A stretch of DNA of 64,000 nucleotides from Saprospiraceae bacterium (GTDB lineage: Bacteria > Bacteroidota > Bacteroidia > Chitinophagales > Saprospiraceae), in assembly GCA_016709995.1 (NCBI GenBank), contig JADJLQ010000001.1, positions 468,001-532,000 of the forward strand. The letters are read 5' to 3'. Below, piece after piece: positions 24,529 to 33,947 of the stretch. The notes under the pieces are model-generated. The model was not told where the DNA came from and did not search any database. It worked only from the letters and a program-made list of their open reading frames with translations. The translations under genes and the position numbers were made by a program. Position 1 is the first letter of the stretch; every line of letters begins with the position of its first letter.

Positions 24529-25920
24529 TTGAAAAACTCCGAAGAAGAAACCTATCGTGATATCGTATCTACTGTGGATGAAGTGGGCAAACGAAAATGG
24601 ATCTATGCTCACAAACCATCAGGTACTTTATATAATTATAGGAAATACTTAAGTTATGTTTATTTAGTCTTATTGGTCATTGTTCCGTTTATAAAAATGA
24701 ATGGGAATCCTTTATTTTTATTTGACCTTGTCCACGGAAAGTTTATTGTATTTGGCAAACTTTTTTTGCCGCAGGATTTTATCCTTTTTGGACTGGCCAT
24801 GCTTACTTTTCTTTTATTTATTATAGTATTTACATTGGCTTATGGGCGTATATTTTGTGGATGGGTTTGCCCACAGACGATTTTTATGGAGATGGTCTTC
24901 AGGCGAATAGAATATTTTATTGAAGGTTCTGCTTCTCAACAAATGCGTGTGAATAAAGGTGCGTGGACTACAGAGATACTTTTGAAGAAGATACTCAAAC
25001 ATGTCATTTTTTTTCTTGTTTCTTTTTTGATTGCCAATATTTTTCTTTCTTATGTCATAGGAGTTGACGCATTGTTTCAAATAATCTCTGAGCCTGTTAA
25101 AAATCACTTAGCGGGTTTTTTAGCAATTCTTTTATTTTCAGTAGTTTTCTATATTGTTTTTGCACATGTGCGGGAGCTGGTTTGTACAGTGGTGTGTCCA
25201 TATGGTAGACTTCAAAGTGTATTGTTAGATAAAAATTCTATTGTAGTCGCATATAATTATTTACGAGGAGAACCTCGAGCCAGGGAAAGCCGTAGCCGCG
25301 TCGATACTGCTGGTGATTGTATAGATTGCGGTTTGTGTGTGCAGGTTTGCCCAACAGGGATTGATATTCGAAACGGAACCCAGATGGAGTGTACGAATTG
25401 TACTGCCTGCATTGATGCTTGTAATCTAATGATGAAAAAGACTGGCAGAGCTCAAGACTTAATTTTATTTACCAGTGAAAATAATATTAAGGAGAGTAGT
25501 AGACCAAAATTTACGTATCGAATGGCTATCTATTCATTTTTTTTACTGGTTTTATTGGCACTTATGAGTTTTTTGCTTTTAGAAAGGAAAAGTTTGGATA
25601 TTACTGTTATGCGGGTTTCGGGACAAATTTTACAGACCAATCAGGATGGAACCATTAGTAATTTGTACCGGATGAAGATCGTAAATACTTCTGCAGTACC
25701 ACAGGTGATTAATTTTCATATTGATGTTCCTTCTGCTGAACTGTTATTTATAGGAAATCAATTGGATACGATAAAAGTAGGACATAGTTCGGAAGAAATG
25801 TTTTTTATAAAGCGTCTAAAAAAAGATATCAAGATTAGAAAGGAGGATATAAGACTGAGTGTATCAGGCAATGGTAAACTCCTTTACAAAAAGAAAATTG
25901 CATTTATCGGATTTAATTAA
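24529..25920 (+). CDS. ccoG: cbb3 oxidase accessory protein CcoG (FixG/RdxA ferredoxin)
   Basis: A 463-residue membrane-bound iron-sulfur protein. It has several membrane helices, the FixG motif RIFCGWVCPQTIFMEMVFR, VCTVVCPYGRLQ, and two ferredoxin clusters CIDCGLCVQVCP and CTNCTACIDACN. A C-terminal Ig-like domain (about 355-463) faces the periplasm. CcoG is proposed to reduce Cu(II) for oxidase assembly. The start is TTG at 24529; the next ATG lies far inside the conserved region, so a TTG start is needed. Confidence 0.93.
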   Translation: MKNSEEETYRDIVSTVDEVGKRKWIYAHKPSGTLYNYRKYLSYVYLVLLVIVPFIKMNGNPLFLFDLVHGKFIVFGKLFLPQDFILFGLAMLTFLLFIIVFTLAYGRIFCGWVCPQTIFMEMVFRRIEYFIEGSASQQMRVNKGAWTTEILLKKILKHVIFFLVSFLIANIFLSYVIGVDALFQIISEPVKNHLAGFLAILLFSVVFYIVFAHVRELVCTVVCPYGRLQSVLLDKNSIVVAYNYLRGEPRARESRSRVDTAGDCIDCGLCVQVCPTGIDIRNGTQMECTNCTACIDACNLMMKKTGRAQDLILFTSENNIKESSRPKFTYRMAIYSFFLLVLLALMSFLLLERKSLDITVMRVSGQILQTNQDGTISNLYRMKIVNTSAVPQVINFHIDVPSAELLFIGNQLDTIKVGHSSEEMFFIKRLKKDIKIRKEDIRLSVSGNGKLLYKKKIAFIGFN

Positions 25921-25931
25921 ATTAATTCATT

Positions 25932-26369
25932 ATGAGAAAATATTTCAACGCGGGTTCTTTCATCTTGTTGGGTGGCTTGTTATTTATTATATTTATTTTT
26001 ATTCTTATGATTGATTTTGCAAAGCGAGATTCGTCTTTGGTTGCTGAGAACTATTATCAACGTGAGATCAATTATAGTGCTCATCAGCAAGCGGTAACTA
26101 ATTTTGATTCTATTGATTCTTTGGTTGAGTTTTCTTTTGATGACAATAGCTTGGAATTGAGGATATTGCCTAAAGTCAATCAAGCATTAATAAGTGGATT
26201 CGTGTATTTCTATTGTCCATCTGACAAAGAAAAGGATTTCCTCTATGCTATTGAGCCAAATGGAACGGCGTTATATAAATTCCCTCGTCCATCTGACAAG
26301 ATTTCTTATTTGTTAAAAGTTCAATTACAAGATAAGACGACGACCTATTATAAAGAATTTAAAATCTAA
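25932..26369 (+). CDS. ccoH: cbb3 oxidase assembly protein CcoH (FixH-like)
   Basis: A 145-residue protein with one N-terminal membrane helix (FILLGGLLFIIFIFILMIDF), a YYQREINYSAHQQA segment typical of FixH/CcoH, and a small periplasmic beta domain. CcoH is a late assembly factor of the cbb3 complex. It starts 11 nt after ccoG and its TAA overlaps the next ATG by one base, consistent with one operon. Confidence 0.85.
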   Translation: MRKYFNAGSFILLGGLLFIIFIFILMIDFAKRDSSLVAENYYQREINYSAHQQAVTNFDSIDSLVEFSFDDNSLELRILPKVNQALISGFVYFYCPSDKEKDFLYAIEPNGTALYKFPRPSDKISYLLKVQLQDKTTTYYKEFKI

Positions 26370-27076
26370 TGACCTTGACAGTTGAATGGCCAATGATCTT
26401 TGCTGCATTTCTACTGGGTCTTGCCAGTAGTATACATTGCATTGGTATGTGCGGACCTTTGGTTTTGATGTTGCCTTTTGGGAATACTTGGGACGGAAAA
26501 AGCTTACTTAGATTTTTTTTATATGGTATTTCCAAAGCTGGAGTTTATGGTATGTTCGGGTTATTTTTTGGTCTCTTTGGTTGGGGAATTAAATATGCCA
26601 GCAGTCAGATGCTTCTTTCAATATTATCTGGTATTATTATTTTGTTTTTTGCTTTTTTGCCTACTAAAAATAAAGTTAATTTGTTGCCCGGTAAAATCAA
26701 TGATTTGATTGTGAGGGCTTACCAAAAAGTGATTGGCAAGCAGACATGGTACTATTTTATTTTGGCGGGTATTTTTAATGCGCTACTTCCATGTGCGATG
26801 ATACTTGTTGCCTTGACTGCTGCTGGTTCGATTGGTTCTCCATCCGCGTCTTTTGTGTTCATGGTGTTTTTTGGTATAGGTACTTTGCCTGCTTTAGCTT
26901 TTGTATCTTTTTTTAAGTCAGCTTTTTTACCCAGACTTCGCTATAAATTTCAATGGACATCCAGATTTTTTGCTGTTGCATTGGCCATAGTATTGATATT
27001 CAGAGCATTTCCTGGATCTCATAATCATAATATACATCAAGATTCAAATATTAGTACATGTATAGTGCCAAAGTAA
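26369..27076 (+). CDS. SafE/TauE-like membrane protein of the cco cluster
   Basis: A 235-residue polytopic protein of the sulfite exporter TauE/SafE (DUF2061-like cytochrome biogenesis) type. It has GLASSIHCIGMCGPLVLM at the N-terminus and a second NALLPCAMILVALTAAG half, a two-fold repeat with about six helices. Genes like this accompany ccoG-ccoH-ccoI in many Bacteroidota and probably take part in copper or heme delivery to the oxidase; substrate is unproven. It overlaps ccoI by 19 bp. Confidence 0.83.
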   Translation: MTLTVEWPMIFAAFLLGLASSIHCIGMCGPLVLMLPFGNTWDGKSLLRFFLYGISKAGVYGMFGLFFGLFGWGIKYASSQMLLSILSGIIILFFAFLPTKNKVNLLPGKINDLIVRAYQKVIGKQTWYYFILAGIFNALLPCAMILVALTAAGSIGSPSASFVFMVFFGIGTLPALAFVSFFKSAFLPRLRYKFQWTSRFFAVALAIVLIFRAFPGSHNHNIHQDSNISTCIVPK

Positions 27077-29457
27077 GAGAATCTATTGACACAGATGTAA
27101 AATGCATTCACTGTGGAAGCAGTTGTGATGAAGATATCGTAATTGAAAAGAACCTTTACTTTTGTTGCACAGGCTGTCAAAGTGTCTACAGAATTTTGCA
27201 TGATTCTGACTTAGAGCAATATTATTGTTCAATAGAAAGTCCAGGCACAAAAAGATTGATCAAGGCCGCCCAATATCCCGCACTTGATAAGCCTGAATTA
27301 GCTAGATACTTCATTATCTATCAAGATGACAGTATTGTAAAAGGATCTTTTTATTTGCCTGCTATTCATTGCAGTTCATGTATTTGGTTATTGGAACATT
27401 TATCTAAAATCAACCCTGGTATTGTTCATTCAGCGGTAAATTTTACGACAAAACGAATATATTTTACTTTTAATACCGAAACAGTTACCATTAGACAAGT
27501 AGCTGAATTACTTTCCTCTATTGGGTATGAACCACAAATTGAATTTGACCGCGTGGAATTCAAAGAAAAGAGTTCTAAAACCGAGTTAATTCAATTAGGG
27601 ATAGTGGGATTTTGTTTTGCCAATATTATGTTGTTGAGTTTTCCTGAATATCTTGGAATGGATAGAGTCAGTGACCCCATTCTGATTAGAGTTTTTAGAT
27701 TTCTCAATATTGCGCTGTCGGTGCCAGTGCTTATTATTGCAGGTAAAACTTTTATTTATAGTGCTTACACCGCTTTAAGGCAAAAGTTTGCCAATATAGA
27801 TCTTGCGGTAACTTTGGCCATTTTGGTTACTTTTTTCAGAAGTATATATGACATTTTGAATGATGTCGGCCTTGGTTATCTGGATAGCATGAGCGGGATA
27901 GTTTTTTTTATGCTTTTAGGAAGGTACCTGCAGGACAAGACCTATTCCAATCTACAGTTTAATCGAAAGGTTGAATCATTTTTTCCTATTTCAGTGGATG
28001 TTCTTGAGCAAGGGGATATTGTCCAATCCAAGTATATCCAGGATGTTAAAAAGGGGGAGGTTTTATATGTTCGTAGAGGTGAGGTTATACCAATCGACGG
28101 TCAAATAATCGAAGGTGATAGCCGGATTGATTATAGTTTTATTACAGGAGAATCAAAACCGGTCACGGCAAAGTTGGATACACTTATCTATGCTGGAGGC
28201 AAAGTCCTCACCAATGCTATTAAAATATTGGTGACAAAACCATTTTCACAAAGTGATTTTGTGCAACTATGGAGTGATGATTCTTTCAAAAATGAACGCC
28301 AAAATAAATCTAAATGGACCGATCGAATCGCTGCTTACTTTACTGTGGGGGTCATTCTAATCGCACTTTTCGCTTTTGCCTATTGGTGGCAAATTGACAG
28401 GAGCCTGGCATTAAATTCATTTACTGCTGTATTGATAGTAGCATGTCCATGTGCATTGTTACTCAGTTCCACCTATACATTGGGATTTATGGCTCAGAAA
28501 TTAAGTATGGCTGGCTTCTTTGTAAAACATACCTCTGCCATAGAAAGACTTGCTGAGATTGATCATATTATATTTGATAAAACCGGGACTTTAACTGTAT
28601 CCGATGATGCAGAAGTTATTCTTGCTTATGCTTCATGGGATTCATGGGAAAAAAATGCTGCTTTAAGCCTGATCAATCAGTCTATGCATCCGCTGAGTCA
28701 TGCCATAATTAAATTTGAAAAGAAATTTATAAAATATGAGATTTTATCATGGAATGAAATCGGCGGAAAGGGACTCGAGGGTTGGGTAAATGATCTGTAC
28801 ATCAAGATTGGTAGTCCTGACTTTTTAAATCAAACGCACACCCAGATATCTGCGTCAGAAGTCATTATTAGTATAGATGGTGTACTTAAAGCTAAATACG
28901 AAGTATATAATACTATCAAGCCTAAGGTGGTTCAAATGGTTAATAGCCTGCAAAAGTACGACTTGTCTTTATTGAGCGGCGACACAGACCGGTTACAAGA
29001 TGAACTGAAAACGGTATTCCCGTCCAATATGGGATTCTCTTTTTTTCAGAGCCCACAACAAAAGTTGGATTATGTTAAGTCCAGGCAGAATCTGGGCGAA
29101 AAAGTTTTAATGATAGGTGATGGCTTAAATGATGCCGGGGCCTTAAAACAAAGTGATGTAGGCATTGCTGTGGTGAATCATTACAGTGCTTTTGCTCCTG
29201 CTTGTGATGTAATTTTGAATACAAAGCATGTGAGCCAACTTGAGGTATTCCTACAGACTTGCAAGAACTCTAAAAGATTGATATACATATCATTTATATA
29301 TTCATTAATTTACAATTCAATTGGTATATATTTTGGAGTGACTGGTACTTTACAACCGGTCATAGCTGCTATTCTCATGCCACTTTCCTCTATTGGAGTT
29401 ATTTTTATCAGTTATATTGGTAGCCATTTGATTTCAAAACCATTAGTAAATTCATAA
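27058..29457 (+). CDS. ccoI: Copper-type P1B ATPase CcoI
   Basis: A 799-residue heavy-metal P-type ATPase. The N-terminus has a Cys cluster (CIHCGSSCDED, then FCCTGCQSVYRIL), a ferredoxin-like metal domain with HCSSCIWLLEHL, then the P-type core: actuator TGESKPV, membrane CPC (Cys463, Cys465), the phosphorylation site DKTGTLTVS (Asp507), HPLSHAI and MIGDGLNDAGAL. CcoI-type pumps export copper for insertion into the CuB site of cbb3 oxidase, which fits the position. In many Bacteroidota ccoI precedes ccoS; here it lies at the distal end. Confidence 0.93.
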   Translation: MYSAKVRESIDTDVKCIHCGSSCDEDIVIEKNLYFCCTGCQSVYRILHDSDLEQYYCSIESPGTKRLIKAAQYPALDKPELARYFIIYQDDSIVKGSFYLPAIHCSSCIWLLEHLSKINPGIVHSAVNFTTKRIYFTFNTETVTIRQVAELLSSIGYEPQIEFDRVEFKEKSSKTELIQLGIVGFCFANIMLLSFPEYLGMDRVSDPILIRVFRFLNIALSVPVLIIAGKTFIYSAYTALRQKFANIDLAVTLAILVTFFRSIYDILNDVGLGYLDSMSGIVFFMLLGRYLQDKTYSNLQFNRKVESFFPISVDVLEQGDIVQSKYIQDVKKGEVLYVRRGEVIPIDGQIIEGDSRIDYSFITGESKPVTAKLDTLIYAGGKVLTNAIKILVTKPFSQSDFVQLWSDDSFKNERQNKSKWTDRIAAYFTVGVILIALFAFAYWWQIDRSLALNSFTAVLIVACPCALLLSSTYTLGFMAQKLSMAGFFVKHTSAIERLAEIDHIIFDKTGTLTVSDDAEVILAYASWDSWEKNAALSLINQSMHPLSHAIIKFEKKFIKYEILSWNEIGGKGLEGWVNDLYIKIGSPDFLNQTHTQISASEVIISIDGVLKAKYEVYNTIKPKVVQMVNSLQKYDLSLLSGDTDRLQDELKTVFPSNMGFSFFQSPQQKLDYVKSRQNLGEKVLMIGDGLNDAGALKQSDVGIAVVNHYSAFAPACDVILNTKHVSQLEVFLQTCKNSKRLIYISFIYSLIYNSIGIYFGVTGTLQPVIAAILMPLSSIGVIFISYIGSHLISKPLVNS

Positions 29458-29490
29458 TTTTGGGGTTTGTAGATTTGTGAATTAAGGTAT

Positions 29491-30729
29491 ATGCCCGATA
29501 ATGAAGTATTAAAAGTTATAAAAGAACAAGGCTTTAAAGCTTTCTTTGACTATGCTTCAATAGGAATCATTATGGTTAATAGCCGTCTTGAAATTTTGCT
29601 GGCTAATCAGTTTGCAGGAAAGATTTTTGGCTATGAATCTTCAGAGCTACTTGGAGAAAGGATTGACATTTTAATTCCCGGGAGGTTCCATACGGCACAT
29701 GAATCCCATCGTGAAAAATATTTAATAAATCCCCAAAACAGGCCGATGGGTTTGGGGGAAGATCTATTTGGCAAAAGGAAAGATGGCAGCGAGTTTCCAG
29801 TAGAGATATCTTTAGGGCCATACAAACTAAATGGCGATGTGTATATCATTTCTTTTATAAGCGATATTACTGTCCGCAAATCAAATGAAGATTCTATAGT
29901 AAAATTGAACGAGGAATTGGAACGGAAAGTTTTGGCGCGTACTGAAGATTTAGATGATGCTATTAAAAAGCTGCAAAGACAAGTAAAGGAGACCGAAGCA
30001 GCCAGGGTAGAACTTACAAAATCATTGGATAAAGAGAAGGAATTAAATACCCTGAAATCGCGATTTGTATCTATGGCGTCGCATGAGTTCCGAACTCCAT
30101 TAAGTACGATCACCTCATCAGCATATTTGTTGCAAAAGTATGTAACCACCGAAGATCAACCCAAAAGAGAAAAACACCTTGAAAGGATATTTACTTCAGT
30201 GAATACACTGAATGATATTCTCGAAGACTTTTTGAGCGTAGGTAAAATAGAAGAAGGAAAAACTGCCGTCAAGTACCTTGAGCTTAACATTGTAGATATA
30301 TTACAAGGATTGATCAATCAAATATCACCCATATTAAAAAAGAATCAAAATATAGTTTATGTGCATCATGGACCGGAATTAATCAACACAGATCCGGCTT
30401 TATTAAAACATATAGTGATCAATTTGATTTCCAATGCAATTAAGTTTTCAAATGAAAATTCAACAATAGAGATTAAAAGTATTAATACGGATGAGTCATG
30501 GTTCTTGCATATTCAAGACCAGGGTATCGGTATTAGCGAAACTGATCAAAGGAATTTGTATGAGAGGTTTTTCAGGGGAAACAATGCGTCTCATATCCAG
30601 GGTACGGGCCTGGGACTTCACATTGTGGCTAAGTATGTGCAGTTAATGAAAGGAGAAATAGTATGCCATAGTATGGTAGACAAGGGCAGCGAATTTGTTG
30701 TTTCCTTCCCTAATAAAATAGTCCATTAA
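29491..30729 (+). CDS. PAS-domain sensor histidine kinase
   Basis: A 412-residue soluble histidine kinase. A PAS domain (about 15-130, with GESSELLGERI-like and PVEISLGPYKLNG segments) is followed by a PAC and coiled-coil linker (about 130-190). Then come HisKA with MASHEFRTPLSTI (His198) and HATPase_c with NAIKFSNENS, DQGIGISETDQ and GTGLGLHIV. No membrane segments, so it senses an intracellular signal, plausibly oxygen or redox through PAS as in FixL; no heme-binding His can be confirmed. It starts 33 nt after ccoI and is followed by a receiver-CRP regulator, which is probably its partner. Confidence 0.9.
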   Translation: MPDNEVLKVIKEQGFKAFFDYASIGIIMVNSRLEILLANQFAGKIFGYESSELLGERIDILIPGRFHTAHESHREKYLINPQNRPMGLGEDLFGKRKDGSEFPVEISLGPYKLNGDVYIISFISDITVRKSNEDSIVKLNEELERKVLARTEDLDDAIKKLQRQVKETEAARVELTKSLDKEKELNTLKSRFVSMASHEFRTPLSTITSSAYLLQKYVTTEDQPKREKHLERIFTSVNTLNDILEDFLSVGKIEEGKTAVKYLELNIVDILQGLINQISPILKKNQNIVYVHHGPELINTDPALLKHIVINLISNAIKFSNENSTIEIKSINTDESWFLHIQDQGIGISETDQRNLYERFFRGNNASHIQGTGLGLHIVAKYVQLMKGEIVCHSMVDKGSEFVVSFPNKIVH

Positions 30730-30750
30730 TTGATTTTTTAAATTTTTACT

Positions 30751-31812
30751 ATGAAGAAGATTTTATTGATTGAAGATAACAACGAATTAAGAGAGAATAC
30801 GGCTGAAATCCTCGAATTGGCATCTTATGAAGTTATTTCTGCAAAGGATGGAAAGGAAGGAGTAGCTAGAGCTTATGAAATAAAGCCTGACCTGATATTG
30901 TGTGATATCATGATGCCTGTACTGGATGGATATGGAGTCCTGCACATGATCCAGAAATCGACTGATCTGGCGCATGTCCCATTTATATTTTTGTCTGCCA
31001 AATCTGAAAGGTCAGATTTGCGCAAAGGAATGGATCTTGGTGCTGATGACTATATTACCAAACCATTTAGTGGTACAGAATTACTCACTGCTGTGGAGCG
31101 GAGACTGGCCAAACATGAAATGCTTAAGAATGAATTGGCACCTGGTTTGGATGGGCTGGATCAAATATTAAAACTTAATAATCCTAATCGGGATGTATTA
31201 AAAGAGCTTACGGCTGACAGAAACATCAATAAATATAAAAAGAAACAAATTATTTATTCGGAAGGAAACAGGCCTTCGAGACTATATTATATTCTGAAAG
31301 GTAAAGTCAAAGTGATTAAAACTAATGATGACGCCAAAGATTTAGTAGTAGGCTTGTATAATGAAGGCGACTTTTTGGGATATACCGCACTGTTCGAAGG
31401 AGGTAATTATACTGATAGTGCTGAAGCTATTGAAGATACGGAGCTCGCGATTATTCCTAAGGAGGATTTTGAAAGTTTGCTCAACAAAGACCTTCCATTG
31501 CTGAAAAAATTTACAAGACTACTGGCCAAAAATGTGGCAGAACAAGAAGACCTTTTGCTGTCCATGGCCTATAACAGTCTAAGGAAGAAGGTAGCTGATG
31601 CTTTAATATCTTTAGCAAAGAAGTATAAGAAACCTAAAGATGATCATTTTTCGATTGATATCTCCCGAGATAATCTGGCCAGTATTGCAGGTACCGCTAC
31701 AGAGTCGCTTATACGTACATTAAGTGATTTTAAAGCGGACAATTTAATAGAGATCACCGGCAGTAAGATCACTATACTCAATGAATCTAAGCTGGCGCAT
31801 CTTATAAATTGA
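30751..31812 (+). CDS. Response regulator with receiver, cNMP-binding and Crp-type HTH domains
   Basis: A 353-residue fusion. Residues ~1-120 are a receiver domain (phospho-acceptor Asp52 in LILCDIMMPVLDG, Lys of DYITKPFSG). Residues ~150-265 are a cyclic-nucleotide-binding/FNR-type sensor fold (YSEGNRPSRLYYILKGKVKV, LYNEGDFLGYTALFEGG). The end (~280-353) is a Crp-type helix-turn-helix (ISRDNLASIAGTATESLIR). No FNR-style N-terminal cysteine cluster is seen, so input is probably phosphorylation and perhaps a ligand. Encoded 21 nt after the PAS kinase at the end of the cbb3 locus, it likely controls this oxidase in response to oxygen or redox state. Confidence 0.9.
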   Translation: MKKILLIEDNNELRENTAEILELASYEVISAKDGKEGVARAYEIKPDLILCDIMMPVLDGYGVLHMIQKSTDLAHVPFIFLSAKSERSDLRKGMDLGADDYITKPFSGTELLTAVERRLAKHEMLKNELAPGLDGLDQILKLNNPNRDVLKELTADRNINKYKKKQIIYSEGNRPSRLYYILKGKVKVIKTNDDAKDLVVGLYNEGDFLGYTALFEGGNYTDSAEAIEDTELAIIPKEDFESLLNKDLPLLKKFTRLLAKNVAEQEDLLLSMAYNSLRKKVADALISLAKKYKKPKDDHFSIDISRDNLASIAGTATESLIRTLSDFKADNLIEITGSKITILNESKLAHLIN

Positions 31813-31823
31813 AAACTTGTCTA

Positions 31824-32456
31824 TTAATGTAGTAATTTCTTCTTTTTTATGTCTTTTACTATCAATTGGCCATATTCATGTGCTAATTGATCTGTAGAGC
31901 CTGGATCAAACGAATCTGATTTTGCCGAATAGATAAGCTCTTTGGAAGGTCCGACATAAATATTTGATTCCCAATAGTATTTTGTATCCTGAATATAGTA
32001 TCCTGGTGTACATACTCTGCTTTTGACCGAAGAATAGTAGTCCCACCAACACATGTAATAATCATCTTGAGTCGGATTCCGAAGGTATCCCGGTACGTAA
32101 CTACTTTCCTGGCCTTTGTCTAATAATACGATGGTCAGTACAGCGCTTATTTTTTCAGTATTCACTTTTGCAAGGGCCTCAGATGCATTTAGTTTGTCAA
32201 AATACAGTGGGCCATACAACCTGGATGAAGATACGGCATGGACATTTTTTGCTTTCAAGTCATTGGCCATATGATCTTCTAAGGACTGCCTGAAACTCCA
32301 CTTGGAATCGGGGTTTAAGATGGCCATGACTAAAATGGTCTTATAATCTTTGTTTTCAAACCCAGGTTTTTGCCAGGACGAAGCAATCTTAGAACTTGAA
32401 CAGGAGACAATTAAGAATCCCAAAAATACTAAATGGTAAAAAAAATATTTTTTCAT
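31824..32456 (-). CDS. Uncharacterised lipoprotein
   Basis: A 210-residue lipoprotein with lipobox LIVSC (Cys19). The body begins SSWQKPGFENKDYKTILVMA and has alternating helix and strand, similar to DUF4136-like Bacteroidota lipoproteins; the assignment is tentative. It is convergent with the regulator gene, 11 bp away. No function can be inferred. Confidence 0.7.
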   Translation of the reverse strand: MKKYFFYHLVFLGFLIVSCSSSKIASSWQKPGFENKDYKTILVMAILNPDSKWSFRQSLEDHMANDLKAKNVHAVSSSRLYGPLYFDKLNASEALAKVNTEKISAVLTIVLLDKGQESSYVPGYLRNPTQDDYYMCWWDYYSSVKSRVCTPGYYIQDTKYYWESNIYVGPSKELIYSAKSDSFDPGSTDQLAHEYGQLIVKDIKKKKLLH

Positions 32457-32533
32457 TTTAGTGACTAGGGTAATTTAATATATAAAGACAACCCCACAGG
32501 GAGATTAAAGTACCATGTTCATATAGAGTTAAT

Positions 32534-33240
32534 TTATGCCACTTCGAGCTTGAGTGGTTTGGTACAGAAGAACCAATCATGACATGTGATGTTGCTGTCT
32601 TTACTTTCCATTCTTTCTTTAGCCACACCGCATGAGCCTGCTGGTGGTACTATCACATCTTGACCCGGTCTCCAATCTGCAGGAGTAGCAATAGAATATT
32701 TATCTGCAGTCTGCATGGCAACTAAGGCTCTTTTGATCTCATCGAAGTTTCTACCTAAAGATAGAGGATAATATATCATAGCACGAATAGTGCCTCTGGG
32801 GTCAATAAAAAATACTGCTCTTACAGCTTTTGTGCTACTTTCACCAGGTTGAATCATGCCATATTTTTTGCCACATTCATACTGATATCCTCGATTAATG
32901 GGAAGGTGACCTCCATGTTTTTCATCCCATTATATTCTATTTTGTCCTTTATGGTTCTCAACCAGGCTATATGACTGTAGAGACCATCCACCGATAAACC
33001 GACCAGTTCACAGTTCACAGATTTGAATTCATTTTGCATTTTTGCAAAAGTCATAAATTCTGATGTGCACACAGGTGTAAAGTCAGCAGGGTGACTAAAT
33101 AATATTACCCATTTTCCGCGATAATCAGCTGGAAAATTTATCTCACCCTGAGTGGTGATGGCTACAAATTCCGGAGCGGGATCTCCAATCCGAGGCATCG
33201 AAATAACTTGACCATTTGATTCCATAGGTGTACTGTTCAT
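32534..33240 (-). pseudogene. Prx6-type peroxiredoxin split by one-base frameshift
   Basis: Two overlapping frames (32854-33240 and 32534-32857) together make a complete 1-Cys/Prx6-type peroxiredoxin of about 235 residues. The first has RIGDPAPEF and the peroxidatic Cys58 in PADFTPVCTSE and stops after EDISMNVAKNMA. The second continues MIQPGESSTKAVRAVFFIDP and keeps LYYPLS-like and WRPGQDVIVPP segments. An extra A in the run at 32864-32869 (T6 on the plus strand) would restore the family reading VAKKYGMIQPG. The cause may be mutation, sequencing error, or -1 slippage on the heptamer A AAA AAT. The halves overlap by ATGA. Confidence 0.8.
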
Positions 33241-33264
33241 TTTTTATTTGAATTAATAATTTTC

Positions 33265-33295
33265 TAAAAAAAGAGTTCTGCCGAAGCAGAACTCT
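33265..33295 (-). terminator. Terminator after hsp20
   Basis: A perfect 10-bp stem AGAGTTCTGC/GCAGAACTCT with a 4-nt TTCG loop, followed on the minus strand by a T run. Confidence 0.85.
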
Positions 33296-33304
33296 AGGAC
33301 ACGA

Positions 33305-33751
33305 TTACTTAACCTCAATCATTTTAGTGATTAAAGCTTTTTTTGCTTCTTCTTTTTTAGGAATATGCAATTTTAGGACACCATTTTCATATTTAGCCGC
33401 GATTTTCTCTTTATTCACTAATTCAGGTAAAGTAAAACTTCTACTAAAAGCAGAGTAGTTGTATTCCTTGCGGGTAAATTTTTGTTCTTTCTCCTCTTTT
33501 TTCTCTTCTTTTTCGCTGGAGATAGTTAGTATATTTCCATCAAGGTCTACTTTGAAATCATCTTTCTTTAATCCTGGAGCAGCAACTGAAACAACATACT
33601 CATCTTTTGTTTCAGTTACATTTGCTGGAGGCATAGTATGTGAACGACTGAATACTTCACTTGGTGTAAACCATTCGGTCCAAGGCTTTAAATAATCATC
33701 AAACATTACTGGGAAGTAATCATTTGATCTTGTTAACGCTTTCGTTGTCAT
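33305..33751 (-). CDS. Hsp20/alpha-crystallin small heat-shock protein
   Basis: A 148-residue small heat-shock protein with a central alpha-crystallin domain (about 42-135). Features include PPANVTETKDEYVVSVAAPG, the charged KEEKKEEKEQKFTRKEYNY loop, FSRSFTLPELVN, and YENGVLKLHIPKKE. It holds unfolding proteins in the cytoplasm. It is followed by a strong terminator, so it is monocistronic. Confidence 0.93.
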   Translation of the reverse strand: MTTKALTRSNDYFPVMFDDYLKPWTEWFTPSEVFSRSHTMPPANVTETKDEYVVSVAAPGLKKDDFKVDLDGNILTISSEKEEKKEEKEQKFTRKEYNYSAFSRSFTLPELVNKEKIAAKYENGVLKLHIPKKEEAKKALITKMIEVK

Positions 33752-33947
33752 GATTTTTTGATTTTATTTATGTGAATAATTCGATTGTAAAATTAGCAGC
33801 TATCACATATAGATGCGCTGACGAAGGTCATTTATAGTTATGAATGTCGTCACGATATTTATTTTCCTATTTAATATTTTTTTCATTTTTTTATTTGGCA
33901 ACGATTTTGTCATTGCAATTGAAATAAAATTAGATTTTTAGCTGACC

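Noticed and set aside
31824..32065. Small minus-strand frames inside the 31.8-32.5 kb lipoprotein gene
   Set aside because: They are out-of-frame shadows without start context or family features.
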